A stretch of DNA of 64,000 bases from Streptomyces sp. NBC_00289 (GTDB lineage Bacteria; Actinomycetota; Actinomycetes; Streptomycetales; Streptomycetaceae), in contig NZ_CP108046.1 of assembly GCF_041435115.1 (NCBI RefSeq), positions 4,278,001 to 4,342,000 of the forward strand. Reading direction: 5' to 3'. This document shows positions 1 through 9,038 of the stretch, piece after piece. The position numbers were made by a program, and so were the translations under genes. The notes below the pieces were generated by a model. The model saw nothing but the letters and a program-made list of their open reading frames with translations, searched no databases and had not been told where the DNA came from. The number at the start of each line of letters is the position of its first letter. Within the stretch, counting starts at the first letter, position 1.

Positions 1-113
1 CCACCGACGATGTTCGTGCCGTCCGCCAGCATGAGCTTGGTGTGCTTCATGCCCGTGGCACCGGTCATGCCCTGGACGATGACCTTGCTGTCCTTGTTGA
101 GGAAGATAGCCAT
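1..113 (-). CDS. sucD: Succinyl-CoA synthetase alpha subunit (partial, runs off left edge)
   Basis: Alpha subunit of the TCA-cycle enzyme that interconverts succinyl-CoA and succinate with nucleotide phosphorylation; it binds CoA and carries the phosphohistidine. Only the first 37 codons are present. The N-terminus MAIFLNKDSKVIVQG, followed by GMTGATGMKHT, is the family's typical first strand and loop of the CoA-binding Rossmann domain. It starts 21 bp downstream of the sucC stop on the same strand, so the two are clearly co-transcribed. The catalytic histidine region lies outside the window. Confidence 0.93.
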   Translation of the reverse strand, partial: MAIFLNKDSKVIVQGMTGATGMKHTKLMLADGTNIVG

Positions 114-134
114 GGCTGTGTCTGTCCCTCTTCC

Positions 135-1313
135 TTACTTCGCAGCCGCGAGCTCGGCGGCCTTGTCGGCCGCGCCGTCCATGGTGTCCACACGCTGCAC
201 CAGCGGGTGGTTGGCGTCGGAGAGGATCTTGCGACCCAGCTCGGCGTTGTTGCCGTCGAGGCGCACGACGAGGGGCTTGGTGACTTCCTCGCCCTTGTCC
301 TTGAGCAGCTGGAGCGCCTGGACGATGCCGTTGGCGACCTCGTCGCAGGCGGTGATGCCACCGAAGACGTTGACGAACACGGACTTGACGTCCGGGTCGC
401 CGAGGATGATCTCCAGGCCGTTCGCCATGACCGCGGCGGAGGCGCCGCCGCCGATGTCGAGGAAGTTGGCGGGCTTCACGCCACCGTGGTTCTCACCGGC
501 GTACGCGACGACGTCGAGGGTGCTCATGACGAGACCCGCGCCGTTGCCGATGATGCCGACCTCACCGTCGAGCTTGACGTAGTTGAGGTTCTTCTCCTTG
601 GCGGCGGCCTCGAGCGGGTTGGCCGCGGCGTGGTCGACGAGCTCCGCGTGGTCGGGGTGGCGGAAGTCCGCGTTCTCGTCCAGGGAGACCTTGCCGTCGA
701 GGGCGATGACGTCGCCGGAGGCGACCTTCGCCAGCGGGTTGACCTCGACGAGGAGAGCGTCCTCCTCGATGAAGGTCTTCCACAACGTGACCAGCACGTT
801 GACGATCTTGTCGGCGACCTCGGCCGGGAACTTCGCGGCCTCGACGATCTCGCGGGCCTTCTCGGGGGTCACACCCTCGTTGGCGTCGATCGGCGTCTTG
901 GCGACGGCCTCCGGACGGGTGGCCGCCACCTCCTCGATCTCCATGCCGCCCTCGACGGAGGCGATGGAGAGGAAGGTGCGGTTGGTGCGGTCCAGGAGGA
1001 AGGAGACGTAGTACTCCTCCACGATCTCCGGGGCCGTCTCGGCGATCATCACCTTGTGGACCGTGTGGCCCTTGATGTCCATGCCGAGGATGTCCGTCGC
1101 ACGGGCGACGGCCTCGTCCGGGGTGGCGGCGAGCTTCACGCCACCGGCCTTGCCACGGCCGCCGACCTTCACCTGAGCCTTGACTACGGACTTGCCACCG
1201 AGACGCTCAGTGGCTGCGCGGGCCGCCTCAGGCGTGTCGATGACTTCACCGGCCAGCACCGGTACATCGTGCTTGGCGAAGAGGTCCCTCGCCTGGTACT
1301 CGAACAGGTCCAC
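135..1313 (-). CDS. sucC: Succinyl-CoA synthetase beta subunit (ADP-forming)
   Basis: Beta subunit of succinyl-CoA synthetase, carrying the nucleotide-binding ATP-grasp domain. The 392-residue product is of normal family length. It begins [19 protein letters not shown], has the ATP-grasp segment with [16 protein letters not shown] near residue 45, and ends with the CoA-ligase domain ([16 protein letters not shown], then [17 protein letters not shown]). The start is GTG at 1313, preceded by a GGACGGAAG ribosome-binding site. It is the first gene of the sucCD operon and points left. The nearly 1 kb upstream spacer should hold the promoter. Confidence 0.95.
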   Translation of the reverse strand: MDLFEYQARDLFAKHDVPVLAGEVIDTPEAARAATERLGGKSVVKAQVKVGGRGKAGGVKLAATPDEAVARATDILGMDIKGHTVHKVMIAETAPEIVEEYYVSFLLDRTNRTFLSIASVEGGMEIEEVAATRPEAVAKTPIDANEGVTPEKAREIVEAAKFPAEVADKIVNVLVTLWKTFIEEDALLVEVNPLAKVASGDVIALDGKVSLDENADFRHPDHAELVDHAAANPLEAAAKEKNLNYVKLDGEVGIIGNGAGLVMSTLDVVAYAGENHGGVKPANFLDIGGGASAAVMANGLEIILGDPDVKSVFVNVFGGITACDEVANGIVQALQLLKDKGEEVTKPLVVRLDGNNAELGRKILSDANHPLVQRVDTMDGAADKAAELAAAK

Positions 1314-1578
1314 GCGCTTCCGTCCCTATCAGTGATCTCGCGGTTCGTTGTCTGCGTGGGCGTGCCGCGAGGGCAACGTGACGTCCGCCGTCTGTCAGTC
1401 ACAAGGGAGGCGCACACGGTGTCCGAGCGCGCGGCATGTCCGTCTCGCAGGCTATCGCCGCTTGCCGTAGGTCTCTAAATCGCAGGTCACACCTGAGCGG
1501 TGATACCTGTCACATGATGCCGGGATCCATGGCACGGCGTGCCGGAAGCAGGCGAACAGACGGGCGAACGGGGCGGGA

Positions 1579-1608
1579 CCTCACCGGGTTGGGGTTGGCC
1601 CGGTGAGG
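1579..1608. terminator. Perfect 10-bp inverted repeat (terminator-like)
   Basis: CCTCACCGGG at 1579-1588 and CCCGGTGAGG at 1599-1608 form a perfect 10-bp stem with a 10-nt loop. There is no U-tract on either strand, which is common for Streptomyces terminators. It lies downstream of the VWA gene in transcription direction. Confidence 0.45.
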
Positions 1609-1633
1609 CCCCTCGAACAGCCCCTGAGGGCTC

Positions 1634-1674
1634 AGGGCGGGTGAACCCCACCCCAATGGGGATCACCCTGCCCT
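1634..1674. terminator. Long interrupted hairpin (terminator-like)
   Basis: AGGGC-GGGTGA-CCCCA (1634-1650) pairs with TGGGG-TCACCC-GCCCT (1657-1674), with a single mismatch, a single bulge and a 6-nt loop: 16 base pairs in three helical blocks. With the hairpin at 1579-1608 it makes a tandem hairpin pair between the VWA gene and sucC. Confidence 0.5.
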
Positions 1675-1858
1675 TCCGTGAGAAGCCGACCGGACGAACC
1701 GCTGGCTTTCGGCCATCCGGGTCAGGTGCCTCACGGAGTCTGGATGGCGGCGCCGACGGAATGGATACGGCTTCCGAGGCGCGCGCCCGCACTCGTCCGG
1801 AGCTCGCCCGGAACTCGTCGGGAGCTCGCCCAGAACCAGTCGGGAGCTCGTCCGGAGC

Positions 1859-2005
1859 TCAGAGAAGCGTCCGGCTCACCGGTGGGCGCCGGGCGCGCGC
1901 GGGCCTGGAGGTCGAACGCGGTCCCCAGAGGAAGCCGAGTGCGAACAATCCGCCCGCCAGCAGTGCCACGTGCGGCGCACGCCGCCCGGCCGCCGTGCGC
2001 ATCAT
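1859..2005 (-). CDS. Possible small secreted or membrane peptide, perhaps a gene remnant
   Basis: A 48-residue frame beginning MMRTAAGRRAPHVALLAG and continuing GLFALGFLWGP has a basic N-terminus followed by a hydrophobic stretch, like a signal peptide, and GC-rich third positions. After about 30 residues it turns into Arg/Pro-rich sequence and stops. No good ribosome-binding site is visible. It could be the 5' fragment of a decayed secreted-protein gene, or chance. No family was recognised with certainty. Confidence 0.25.
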   Translation of the reverse strand: MMRTAAGRRAPHVALLAGGLFALGFLWGPRSTSRPARARRPPVSRTLL

Positions 2006-2285
2006 GCGCAGAGCGGCACCGGGCAGGGCGGTCGGCCAGACCAAGAGGGGAGATTCCTCGTGTGCGGCGGAACGGAGAAGGCGGAGAGAACAGAGGGAGC
2101 GAAGGGAACAGAGGGAGCGGAGGGAGCGGTGCGGCTACGCACCGCTGACGCGCGCCGATCCTCGCACGGGACTCCGGAGGTTGCGCAAGCCCTTAGTTAC
2201 CGATGGTCAGGCATGTCCGGTTCGTCGGCCTGAGTCCCCATCAGTCAGTGACCCGGCACCCGCGAACACCGCTGCTCCCCCGTCG

Positions 2286-3452
2286 TCACACGGTGTCCGG
2301 TACCGGAAGCGGCCGCTTCTCGATCGCCGCCGCCATCACCTCCGGAAACAGGTCCGGCGTGCAGGCGAAGGCCGGCGCGCCCAGGGCGGCGAGCGCGGCC
2401 GCGTGCTCCCGGTCGTATGCGGGCGCCCCCTCGTCCGACAGCGCGAGCAGCGCCACGAACTGCACCCCCGACGCCTTCATCGCCGCGACCCGCTTGAGCA
2501 TCTCGGCCCGTATGCCCCCTTCGTAGAGGTCGCTGATCAGCACGACCACGGTCTCCGCGGGCCGGGTGATCTGCGACTGGCAGTACGCGAGCGCCCGGTT
2601 GATGTCCGTACCCCCGCCCAACTGCGTGCCGAAGAGGACGTCGACCGGATCGTCGAGCTGGTCGGTGAGATCCACCACCGCCGTGTCGAAGACGACGAGC
2701 CGTGTGTCGATCGACCGCATGGAGGCCAGCACGGCCCCGAACACGGACGCGTAGACGACGGACGCCGCCATCGACCCCGACTGGTCGATGCAGAGGACGA
2801 CCTCCTTCTTCACCGACTGGGAGGCCCGGCCGTAGCCGATGAGCCGCTCCGGCACGATCGTCCGGTACTCCGGCAGGTAGTGCTTGAGGTTGGCCCCGAT
2901 CGTGCGGTTCCAGTCGATGTCGTGGTGGCGTGGCCGGTTGACGCGGGCGCTGCGGTCGAGGGCGCCGGTGAGCGTGGCCCGGGTACGGGTGGCGAGCCGC
3001 TTCTCCAGGTCCTCGACGACCTTGCGCACGACGGCCCGTGCCGTCTCCTTCGTGGTCTCGGGCATCGCCTTGTTGAGTGAGAGCAGCGTGCCGACGAGGT
3101 GCACGTCGGCCTCCACCGCCTCCAGCATCTCCGGTTCGAGCAGCAGGGTGGACAGTCCGAGGCGGTCGATGGCGTCACGCTGCATGACCTGGACGACGGA
3201 GGAGGGGAAGTACGTACGGATGTCCCCGAGCCAGCGCGCCACGGACGGCGCCGAGGCGCCCAGCCCCGCAGAACGGTCCCGCCCGGTCCGTGGCTTGTCC
3301 CCCTTCCCGTAGAGCGCGGCGAGCGCCCCGTCCATCGCGGCGTCCTGCCCCGACAGCGCACAGCCGGTGCCGTCGGCCGCGTCGCCCCCGAGCACGAGCC
3401 GCCAGCGGCGCAGCCGCTCGCGCACCGGGTCCACCGGCTCGGTCGTCGTCAT
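2286..3452 (-). CDS. VWA domain (MIDAS) protein of the MoxR-DUF5682-VWA module
   Basis: A 388-residue soluble protein whose C-terminal half is a von Willebrand factor A domain. The metal-ion-dependent adhesion site is intact: DQSGS at residues 223-227, the Thr in GGGTDIN near 282 and the Asp in ISDLYEGG near 308. The N-terminal 200 residues are helical and family-specific (for example GDIRTYFPSSVVQVMQRDAI). In MoxR-VWA partnerships the ATPase remodels targets presented by the VWA protein; that role is inferred. The ATG overlaps the stop of the upstream DUF5682 gene by four bases (ATGA), indicating translational coupling. The start at 3452 follows from that overlap. Confidence 0.9.
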   Translation of the reverse strand: MTTTEPVDPVRERLRRWRLVLGGDAADGTGCALSGQDAAMDGALAALYGKGDKPRTGRDRSAGLGASAPSVARWLGDIRTYFPSSVVQVMQRDAIDRLGLSTLLLEPEMLEAVEADVHLVGTLLSLNKAMPETTKETARAVVRKVVEDLEKRLATRTRATLTGALDRSARVNRPRHHDIDWNRTIGANLKHYLPEYRTIVPERLIGYGRASQSVKKEVVLCIDQSGSMAASVVYASVFGAVLASMRSIDTRLVVFDTAVVDLTDQLDDPVDVLFGTQLGGGTDINRALAYCQSQITRPAETVVVLISDLYEGGIRAEMLKRVAAMKASGVQFVALLALSDEGAPAYDREHAAALAALGAPAFACTPDLFPEVMAAAIEKRPLPVPDTV

Positions 3453-5961
3453 CTGCCCACCCCTACGAGGTTGTCGTGGTCGAAGACCTCGTCTTCGACG
3501 CCGTCTCTGTCCAGGCCCAGCAGCAGCCGCAGCACCGGCAGCACGGCCTCGGCGCGTCCGGGGTCGAGGTCGGCCGCGAAGCCGGGTATGCCGGAGCGTG
3601 CGGGCGCCACGCCGCCCCGCTCGCCGGGCGCCCGGCGGACCAGCTCGCCCAACGTCCGGCGCACTCCGGGTTCGTACGCCGAGAACGTGCGCCGCAGCAG
3701 GGGCAGCACATCCGTGAAGGCCTCCGCCGGTACGCCGGTGAGCCAGTCGTCGACCAGACCCAGCAGCCGCTCGTCGTGCACGAGCAGCATCCCGCCCCCC
3801 GAGCCGCCCCCGACGAAGCCCTCGATCCACGCGGCCGCGTCCTGCGGCGGTGTCCCCGGCGACAGCACGAGCCCCATGAGCCGCGCCGCGTCGTCCTGCG
3901 CCAACTCCCCGTCGTCGAGCAGCAGTCGTACGGCACGGCCGCGGATGACCCCGGGCACGGTGTCCCGTCCGGTCAGGACCCGCAGCACCGCGTGCCAGCG
4001 TCCGCGCAGGTCGCGCCGGCCGGGTGCGGGGCGCTCGCCCGACCGGTCCGTGGGCCGGCGCTCTCGCGTGGGAGCGTCGTCCAGCAGTCCCACCGCTCCC
4101 TGCACCGCGTCCACATGGCGCCGCATCTCCTCGGCCGCGTCGCTGTCGAGGGCGGCGCAGGCCGGGGGCAGGCCGACGAAGACCCGCTCGGCGAGGCCCG
4201 CGGCGACCTCCGCGAGTGCCTGGGTGTCCGTGCCGCGCACGTCGCCGTAGCGCAGCGAGCGGACCAGCGCGGGCAGGGCCTGGGCGAGGTGGCCGACATC
4301 CGTGTCGAGGGCCGCCCGGTCGGCGAGGACCCGCATCACCACCGGCAGTGCGTCCGGCAGTTCGGCCAGCAGACAGCGTTCGGCGAGCGCGGTGACCTCG
4401 GCGAGACCCTGCGCGGTCACGGCGTCGGCCTCCGCCTTGGCGGTCGCCGCGGTGAGCACGGTCGTCCCCCACACTCCGGCCTCGGCGACCCGCACGGACA
4501 GCTCCGGCTCCCAGCGCAGCCGCCATGTCTCGCGGAACGTGCCCGTGCTGCCGCGCGAGGCGGCCGGTTCGCCCCACGCGACGCCCAGCAGCCGCAGCCG
4601 GTGCAGCATCCTGCTGCGCTCGGCGTCGTTCTCCTTGCGCAGGTCGAGCTCCAACTCGCGCTCCAGCGCCTCGGGTTTGAGGCGCAGCCTGCGCTGGAGC
4701 CGGTCGAGGTCGCGCTGCAACGGCACCGCGGGCGCCGTGCGCGGGACCTCTCCCAGCACGTCTCCCACGACCAGCCGGTCGTGCACCAGGGCCAGCGGCA
4801 CGTCCGAGCCCTCGCACATCACCGCCCGCACGGCGTCGGTGGTCTCGCTCAGGCCCGGCAGCGGGCGGCCGCGCATCGCCGCGAGCGTCTGGGCCAGCCG
4901 CACCGCCTCGATGACGTGCGCGGAGGAGACGAGCCGGTCCTCGGCCCGCAGCAGTCCCGCCACCTTCGTCAGCCACCGCTCGACGGGCCGGTCCGGCGCG
5001 GCGAACAGATGCCCGTACCAGCCGGGCGAGTCGATGCCCGCGCCGTAACCGCTGACCCGGGAGAGCCGGCGGTGCGTCCACGGCACCCATGTCATGTCCG
5101 CTTTGACCTTGGGCAGTCCCTTCAGCAGCGCCCGGTCGGCGGCGACGGCGGTCTTCCGCCGCAGCGCGGGCACGTGCCAGGCACCGCAGACCACGGCCAC
5201 GCCGTCGTCCCCGAACTCGCGCTGTGCGGTCCGCAGCTGGAGCCGCATGTACGCCTCCCGCACGAGGTCCCGGTCGTGTCCGCCGCTGCCGTACCTCTCC
5301 CGCAGCGCCCCCATGGCGTCCTCGAGCACCTCGAACGGTGCGAACGGGTCCCCCCCGGGCCCCGATGCTCGACGACGTCCTCCCACCAGCGCTCGGGATC
5401 GTCGTATCCGGCGGCTTCGGCCAGCACGGCAAGCGGATCGACCCGGACATCGACAGGGGGCGCGGCCCCTTCGTCGCCGGCCTCGCCCGCAGTGCCGTCG
5501 CCCTGATTCCCCGCGGGCTGCGCGGCCTCCTCTCCGGAAGGCCGTGCGGGTGCCACGGGTTGCACAGGCCCCGCGGGCTCGTCCTCCGTCTCCCGTCCCC
5601 AGGCCAGCGTGTGGGTGGCCGGGAGGTCGATGAAGCGTGCCGGGACACCGTGCTCCAGCGCCCAGCGGATCGCGACCCACTCCGGGGAGAACTCGGCCAG
5701 CGGCCAGAAGGCCGAGCGGTCGGGCTCGTCCACGGCGTGGGCCAGGAGGGCGACCGGCGGCCGCATGTCCTCGTCGGCGGCCAGCGGAATGAGGGCGTCG
5801 GCCTCGGGCGGGCCCTCGATCAGCACGACTGCCGGCCGGGCCGCCGCCAGCGCCGCCCGCACGGCCCGCGCCGAACCGGGGCCGTGGTGCCGCACACCGA
5901 GCAGCAGCGGCAGCCCCGCCCCGCCGGCCCGGCGGCCGCCGGACTCGTCAGCGCCCGTCAC
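3449..5961 (-). pseudogene. DUF5682 family protein, frame broken by a 1-nt deletion in a G7 run
   Basis: Two overlapping frames together encode one protein of about 837 residues. The first runs from a GTG at 5961 (ribosome-binding site GGAGAGGAGG) to about 5350. The second continues in another frame to the stop at 3449. The switch point is a seven-G run on the minus strand (5350-5356); an eighth G would restore continuity (RGPGG then DPFAPFEVLE). The N-terminal part has GVRHHGPGS, then AVVLIEGPPEAD, and later VVCGAWHVPAL, spaced like the metal-binding motifs of TraB/TIKI/EreA-like enzymes (inference). The rest is a long helical region. The gene lies between moxR and the VWA gene. It could be an assembly error, a true loss of function, or a rare slippage site. 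Confidence 0.8.
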
Positions 5962-6087
5962 ACCGCCGCCCTCCTCTCCGGGACCAGCTCGAGTCGTCCC
6001 CGACTGCCTTCCGGACCGCTCCGTGTCCACCGGCCGCACGCCCGTATGCCGACGCCCCACCGCGGCGCGTCCCCCCTCGGTTGTCGT

Positions 6088-7218
6088 TCACGCGCTCACC
6101 TCCCGGCAGGCCCGGTAGAAGTCCTTCCAGCCGTCGCGCTCGCGGACGACCGCCTCCAGGTACTCCTGCCAGATGACGCGGTCGGCTGCCGGATCGCGCA
6201 CCACGGCACCGAGGATGCCCGCGGCGACGTCACCGGCCCGCAGCACGCCGTCCCCGAAGTGGGCGGCCAGGGCCAGACCATTGGTGACGACGGAGATCGC
6301 CTCGGCGGTGGACAGGGTGCCGCTGGGCGACTTCACCTTCGTCCGCCCGTCGGAGGTGACGCCGTCGCGCAGCTCTCGGAAGACGGTCACCACACGGCGG
6401 ATCTCGTCCATGCCGTCGGGTGCGGCCGGCAGGTCGAGCGAGGTGCCGAGCTGGTCGACGCGCCGGGAGACGATGTCGACCTCTGCCTCGACGCTCTCCG
6501 GCAGCGGTAGCACCACCGTGTTGAAGCGGCGGCGCAGGGCGCTGGAGAGGTCGTTGACGCCGCGGTCGCGGTCGTTGGCCGTCGCGATCAGGTTGAAGCC
6601 GCGGACCGCCTGCACCTCCTGTCCCAGTTCCGGTATCGGCAGGGTCTTCTCCGACAGGATCGTGATGAGCGTGTCCTGCACGTCGGCCGGGATGCGGGTC
6701 AGCTCCTCGACACGGGCCGTCATCCCCTCCGCCATGGCCCGCATGACCGGGCTGGGCACGAGGGCGTCACGGCTCGGCCCGTGCGCGAGCAGTTGCGCGT
6801 AGTTCCACCCGTACCGGATGGCCTCCTCTGGGGTGCCCGCCGTGCCCTGCACGAGCAGCGTCGAGTCGCCGCTGACCGCCGCGGCCAGGTGCTCGGACAC
6901 CCAGGTCTTCGCCGTGCCGGGCACGCCGAGCAGGAGCAGGGCGCGGTCGGTGGCGAGGGTGGTGACGGCGACCTCGACGAGGCGGCGCGGTCCCACGTAC
7001 TTCGGTGTGATCACCGTGCCGTCGGGCAGCGTGCCGCCGAGCAGATAGGTGGCGACGGCCCAGGGCGACAGTTTCCAGCGGACCGGACGCGGACGGTCGT
7101 CCTGCGCGGCCAGCGCGGCCAGTTCACCGGCGAAGGCGTCCTCGGCGTGCGGCCGCAACGCCTCGGCCGGCTTCTTCTCGCGCACTTCGACGGACTGCGG
7201 TTCCACGGACACAGACAT
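6088..7218 (-). CDS. MoxR/ChlI-type AAA+ ATPase
   Basis: A 376-residue AAA+ ATPase of the MoxR-like group, likely the motor of the module. The Walker A loop GVPGTAKT is at residues 98-105. A Walker B-like segment sits before IPADVQDTLITILSEK, sensor-1 is in NLIATANDRDRG, and an arginine-finger region follows (LSSALRRRFN). The C-terminal helical lid ends EYLEAVVRERDGWKDFYRA. The ATG at 7218 follows GGAGGGGG. It is divergent from the SWIM gene across 157 bp and lies 126 bp upstream of the DUF5682 gene on the same strand, consistent with a moxR-DUF5682-VWA operon. Partner proteins are inferred from position. Confidence 0.92.
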   Translation of the reverse strand: MSVSVEPQSVEVREKKPAEALRPHAEDAFAGELAALAAQDDRPRPVRWKLSPWAVATYLLGGTLPDGTVITPKYVGPRRLVEVAVTTLATDRALLLLGVPGTAKTWVSEHLAAAVSGDSTLLVQGTAGTPEEAIRYGWNYAQLLAHGPSRDALVPSPVMRAMAEGMTARVEELTRIPADVQDTLITILSEKTLPIPELGQEVQAVRGFNLIATANDRDRGVNDLSSALRRRFNTVVLPLPESVEAEVDIVSRRVDQLGTSLDLPAAPDGMDEIRRVVTVFRELRDGVTSDGRTKVKSPSGTLSTAEAISVVTNGLALAAHFGDGVLRAGDVAAGILGAVVRDPAADRVIWQEYLEAVVRERDGWKDFYRACREVSA

Positions 7219-7375
7219 GGCTGAGGCCCCCTCCAGCTCGGCCGGTTCGAATCTGGTGTCCACCGTGCACCACGCCACTGACAATGCGATCCGACCTGCG
7301 AGAACGCACTCGGCAGGCCGCCGCCGGGGCGGCCGGCAGGACCGACTGTCAGTGCCGGGACCTACCTTCGACAGC

Positions 7376-8731
7376 ATGACTCAGCAGGGGGTGCGCTGGA
7401 CTGCGGATCAGGTGCTGGCACTGGCGCCTGACGCCGCCTCACGCAAAGCGGGAAGCAAACTCGGCGCGGCCGGACCGTGGTCCGAGGCGGGCAGTGATGA
7501 CGGGGGGACGGTGTGGGGACTGTGCAAGGGCAGTGGCAGCAAGCCGTATCAGACGGTCATCGACATCGCGGACGCGGCCGGTCCCGCCTACAAGTGCAGT
7601 TGTCCGAGCCGCAAGTTCCCGTGCAAGCACGCGCTCGGGCTGCTGCTGCTCTGGGCGGGCGGGGACGGCGCCGTGCCGTCGGCCCAGCCACCGGACTGGG
7701 CGGAGGAGTGGCTCGGGGGGAGACGCAGGCGGGCGGAGGAGAAACGAGCGGCGGAGGTGTCCGGTTCCCCCTCCGCATCAGGTGATGCGGAGGGAGCGCG
7801 GCGTAGAGCGCAGCGCCGGGCCGAGCGGATCACCGCGGGGGCGGCGGAGCTGGAGCAGCGTCTGGCGGATCTGCTGCGCGGCGGCCTGGCGGGCGCCGAG
7901 CAGGCGGGATACGGACTGTGGGAGGAGACCGCGGCCCGCATGGTCGACGCCCAGGCCCCCGGACTGGCCGCACGCGTGCGGGAGTTGGGTGCCATTCCGT
8001 CGTCCGGGTCCGGCTGGCCGGTGCGTCTGCTGGAGGAGTGCGCGCTGCTGCACCTGCTCGACCAGGGCTGGCTGCGCCGCGAGCGGCTCCCGGACGGCCT
8101 GGCGGCGACGGTCCGTTCCCGCGTCGGCCTGCCCGGTTCGGCGGACGGTCCACCGGTACGGGACCGCTGGCTGGTCCTCTCCCAGTACGACACCGCTGAC
8201 GCGCGCCTGACGACCCGCCGGATCTGGCTGTACGGCGCCGAGTCGGACCGTACGGCACTGCTCCTCTCCTATGGGGCGGCCGGCCGCGCGCCGGAACTCG
8301 CGCTGCCGGTCGGGCTGGCCCTGGAGGCTCAGGTGTCGGCGTATCCGGGGGCCGGGCAGCCGCGGGCGGCCCTGGGCGAGCAGTTCGCGCCGCCCGCACC
8401 GGCGGCGATACGGCCGCCGGGCGTGACGGTCGCCGAAGCGGCGGCGCGCTACGGCGAGGCGCTGCGCGACGACCCGTGGCTGGACTCGGTGCCGGTGACG
8501 CTGGAGGGGGTCGTACCGACTCCGGACGGCGGCTCCTGGCAGCTCGCGGACGCCGACGGGGAGGCGGCACTTCCGCTCACTTCCGTGGCCTGTTCTCGTC
8601 CCGGTCTGTGGCGTCTGGTCTCGCTTTCGGGCGGCGCCCCCGTCACGGTGTTCGGCGAGTGCGGCCACCGGGGCTTCACCCCGTTGACGGCCTGGCCGAC
8701 GGGTGCGGGCGGACCGGTGCCGCTGTGCTGA
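7376..8731 (+). CDS. SWIM zinc-finger domain protein
   Basis: A 451-residue protein with an N-terminal SWIM zinc finger: Cys74-x-Cys76, Cys83-x-His85 in YKCSCPSRKFPCKHALG. SWIM fingers bind DNA or protein. A basic Arg/Glu-rich linker (residues 120-150) leads to an uncharacterised C-terminal domain (for example DRWLVLSQYDTADARLTTRR). It is divergent from the MoxR operon and followed 307 bp later by the DUF5691 gene. TACCTT lies 7 nt before the ATG at 7376, so the message may be leaderless. The linker contains a near-perfect 26-bp palindrome at DNA level (7769-7794). Confidence 0.88.
   Translation: MTQQGVRWTADQVLALAPDAASRKAGSKLGAAGPWSEAGSDDGGTVWGLCKGSGSKPYQTVIDIADAAGPAYKCSCPSRKFPCKHALGLLLLWAGGDGAVPSAQPPDWAEEWLGGRRRRAEEKRAAEVSGSPSASGDAEGARRRAQRRAERITAGAAELEQRLADLLRGGLAGAEQAGYGLWEETAARMVDAQAPGLAARVRELGAIPSSGSGWPVRLLEECALLHLLDQGWLRRERLPDGLAATVRSRVGLPGSADGPPVRDRWLVLSQYDTADARLTTRRIWLYGAESDRTALLLSYGAAGRAPELALPVGLALEAQVSAYPGAGQPRAALGEQFAPPAPAAIRPPGVTVAEAAARYGEALRDDPWLDSVPVTLEGVVPTPDGGSWQLADADGEAALPLTSVACSRPGLWRLVSLSGGAPVTVFGECGHRGFTPLTAWPTGAGGPVPLC
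7769..7794. repeat. 26-bp palindrome inside the SWIM gene
   Basis: CCCTCCGCATCA (7769-7780) and TGATGCGGAGGG (7783-7794) are perfect 12-bp inverted arms around a GG centre. They fall in codons for the flexible linker between the SWIM finger and the C-terminal domain. Confidence 0.6.
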
Positions 8732-9038
8732 GCCGCCCGGCTCATCGCCACCATGCCGCGCCCCACACCGATCATCCGCACCGCGGGCGCCGACACCGGC
8801 CGCCGTGCACGCCTTCGGGAAGCCGGGTGCCGCCGCCCCGTACATCCGGAACAGCGCGTGCACCCCGCACACCGGTCCGCATGCTCCCCGCCCCGACGGC
8901 CCCGACGGCCCCGGCTCCACCGGGTTTCGTACGTCGATCCGCCAGACCTCTCCTGTGCCGTGCATGTCCTCCGCCCCACGGGACACCCGGCGCCGGTGAG
9001 CTTTCCACCACTGCGTCGCACTTGATGGAAGGAATCTC
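8732..9038 (+). other. 307-bp spacer between SWIM and DUF5691 genes
   Basis: No gene or strong hairpin was recognised. The last bases give the DUF5691 gene its ribosome-binding site (GGAAGG, 6 nt before the ATG). Short frames here lack the codon bias of neighbouring genes. Confidence 0.5.

Larger units (their letters stand above)
1314..2285. other. 972-bp spacer with two strong hairpins and short repeats
   Basis: No full-length gene is convincing here. It holds two hairpins (1579-1608 and 1634-1674), described separately. A GC-rich direct-repeat tract lies at about 1795-1862, with repeated CGGAGCTCG / CGGGAGCTCG units. A purine-rich stretch at about 2081-2130 repeats AACAGAGGGAGCG. A possible small ORF lies at 1859-2005 on the minus strand. 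It separates the VWA gene from sucC, both read leftwards, so it probably holds the module's terminator and the sucC promoter. Confidence 0.6.

Noticed and set aside
42..1478. Long plus-strand frame antisense to sucC
   Set aside because: It is rich in Val/Asp/Leu as expected from the reverse of a high-GC gene, has no ribosome-binding site, and sucC on the other strand is unmistakable.
2286..5648. Single 1120-residue ORF covering the VWA gene and most of the DUF5682 gene
   Set aside because: The upstream two-thirds is Arg/Ala-rich shadow sequence opposite in frame to the real DUF5682 product; only the C-terminal 388 residues are a real VWA protein, with a start that overlaps the DUF5682 stop.
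8766..9025. Short frames in the spacer between SWIM and DUF5691 genes
   Set aside because: They lack ribosome-binding sites and third-position bias in all six frames.
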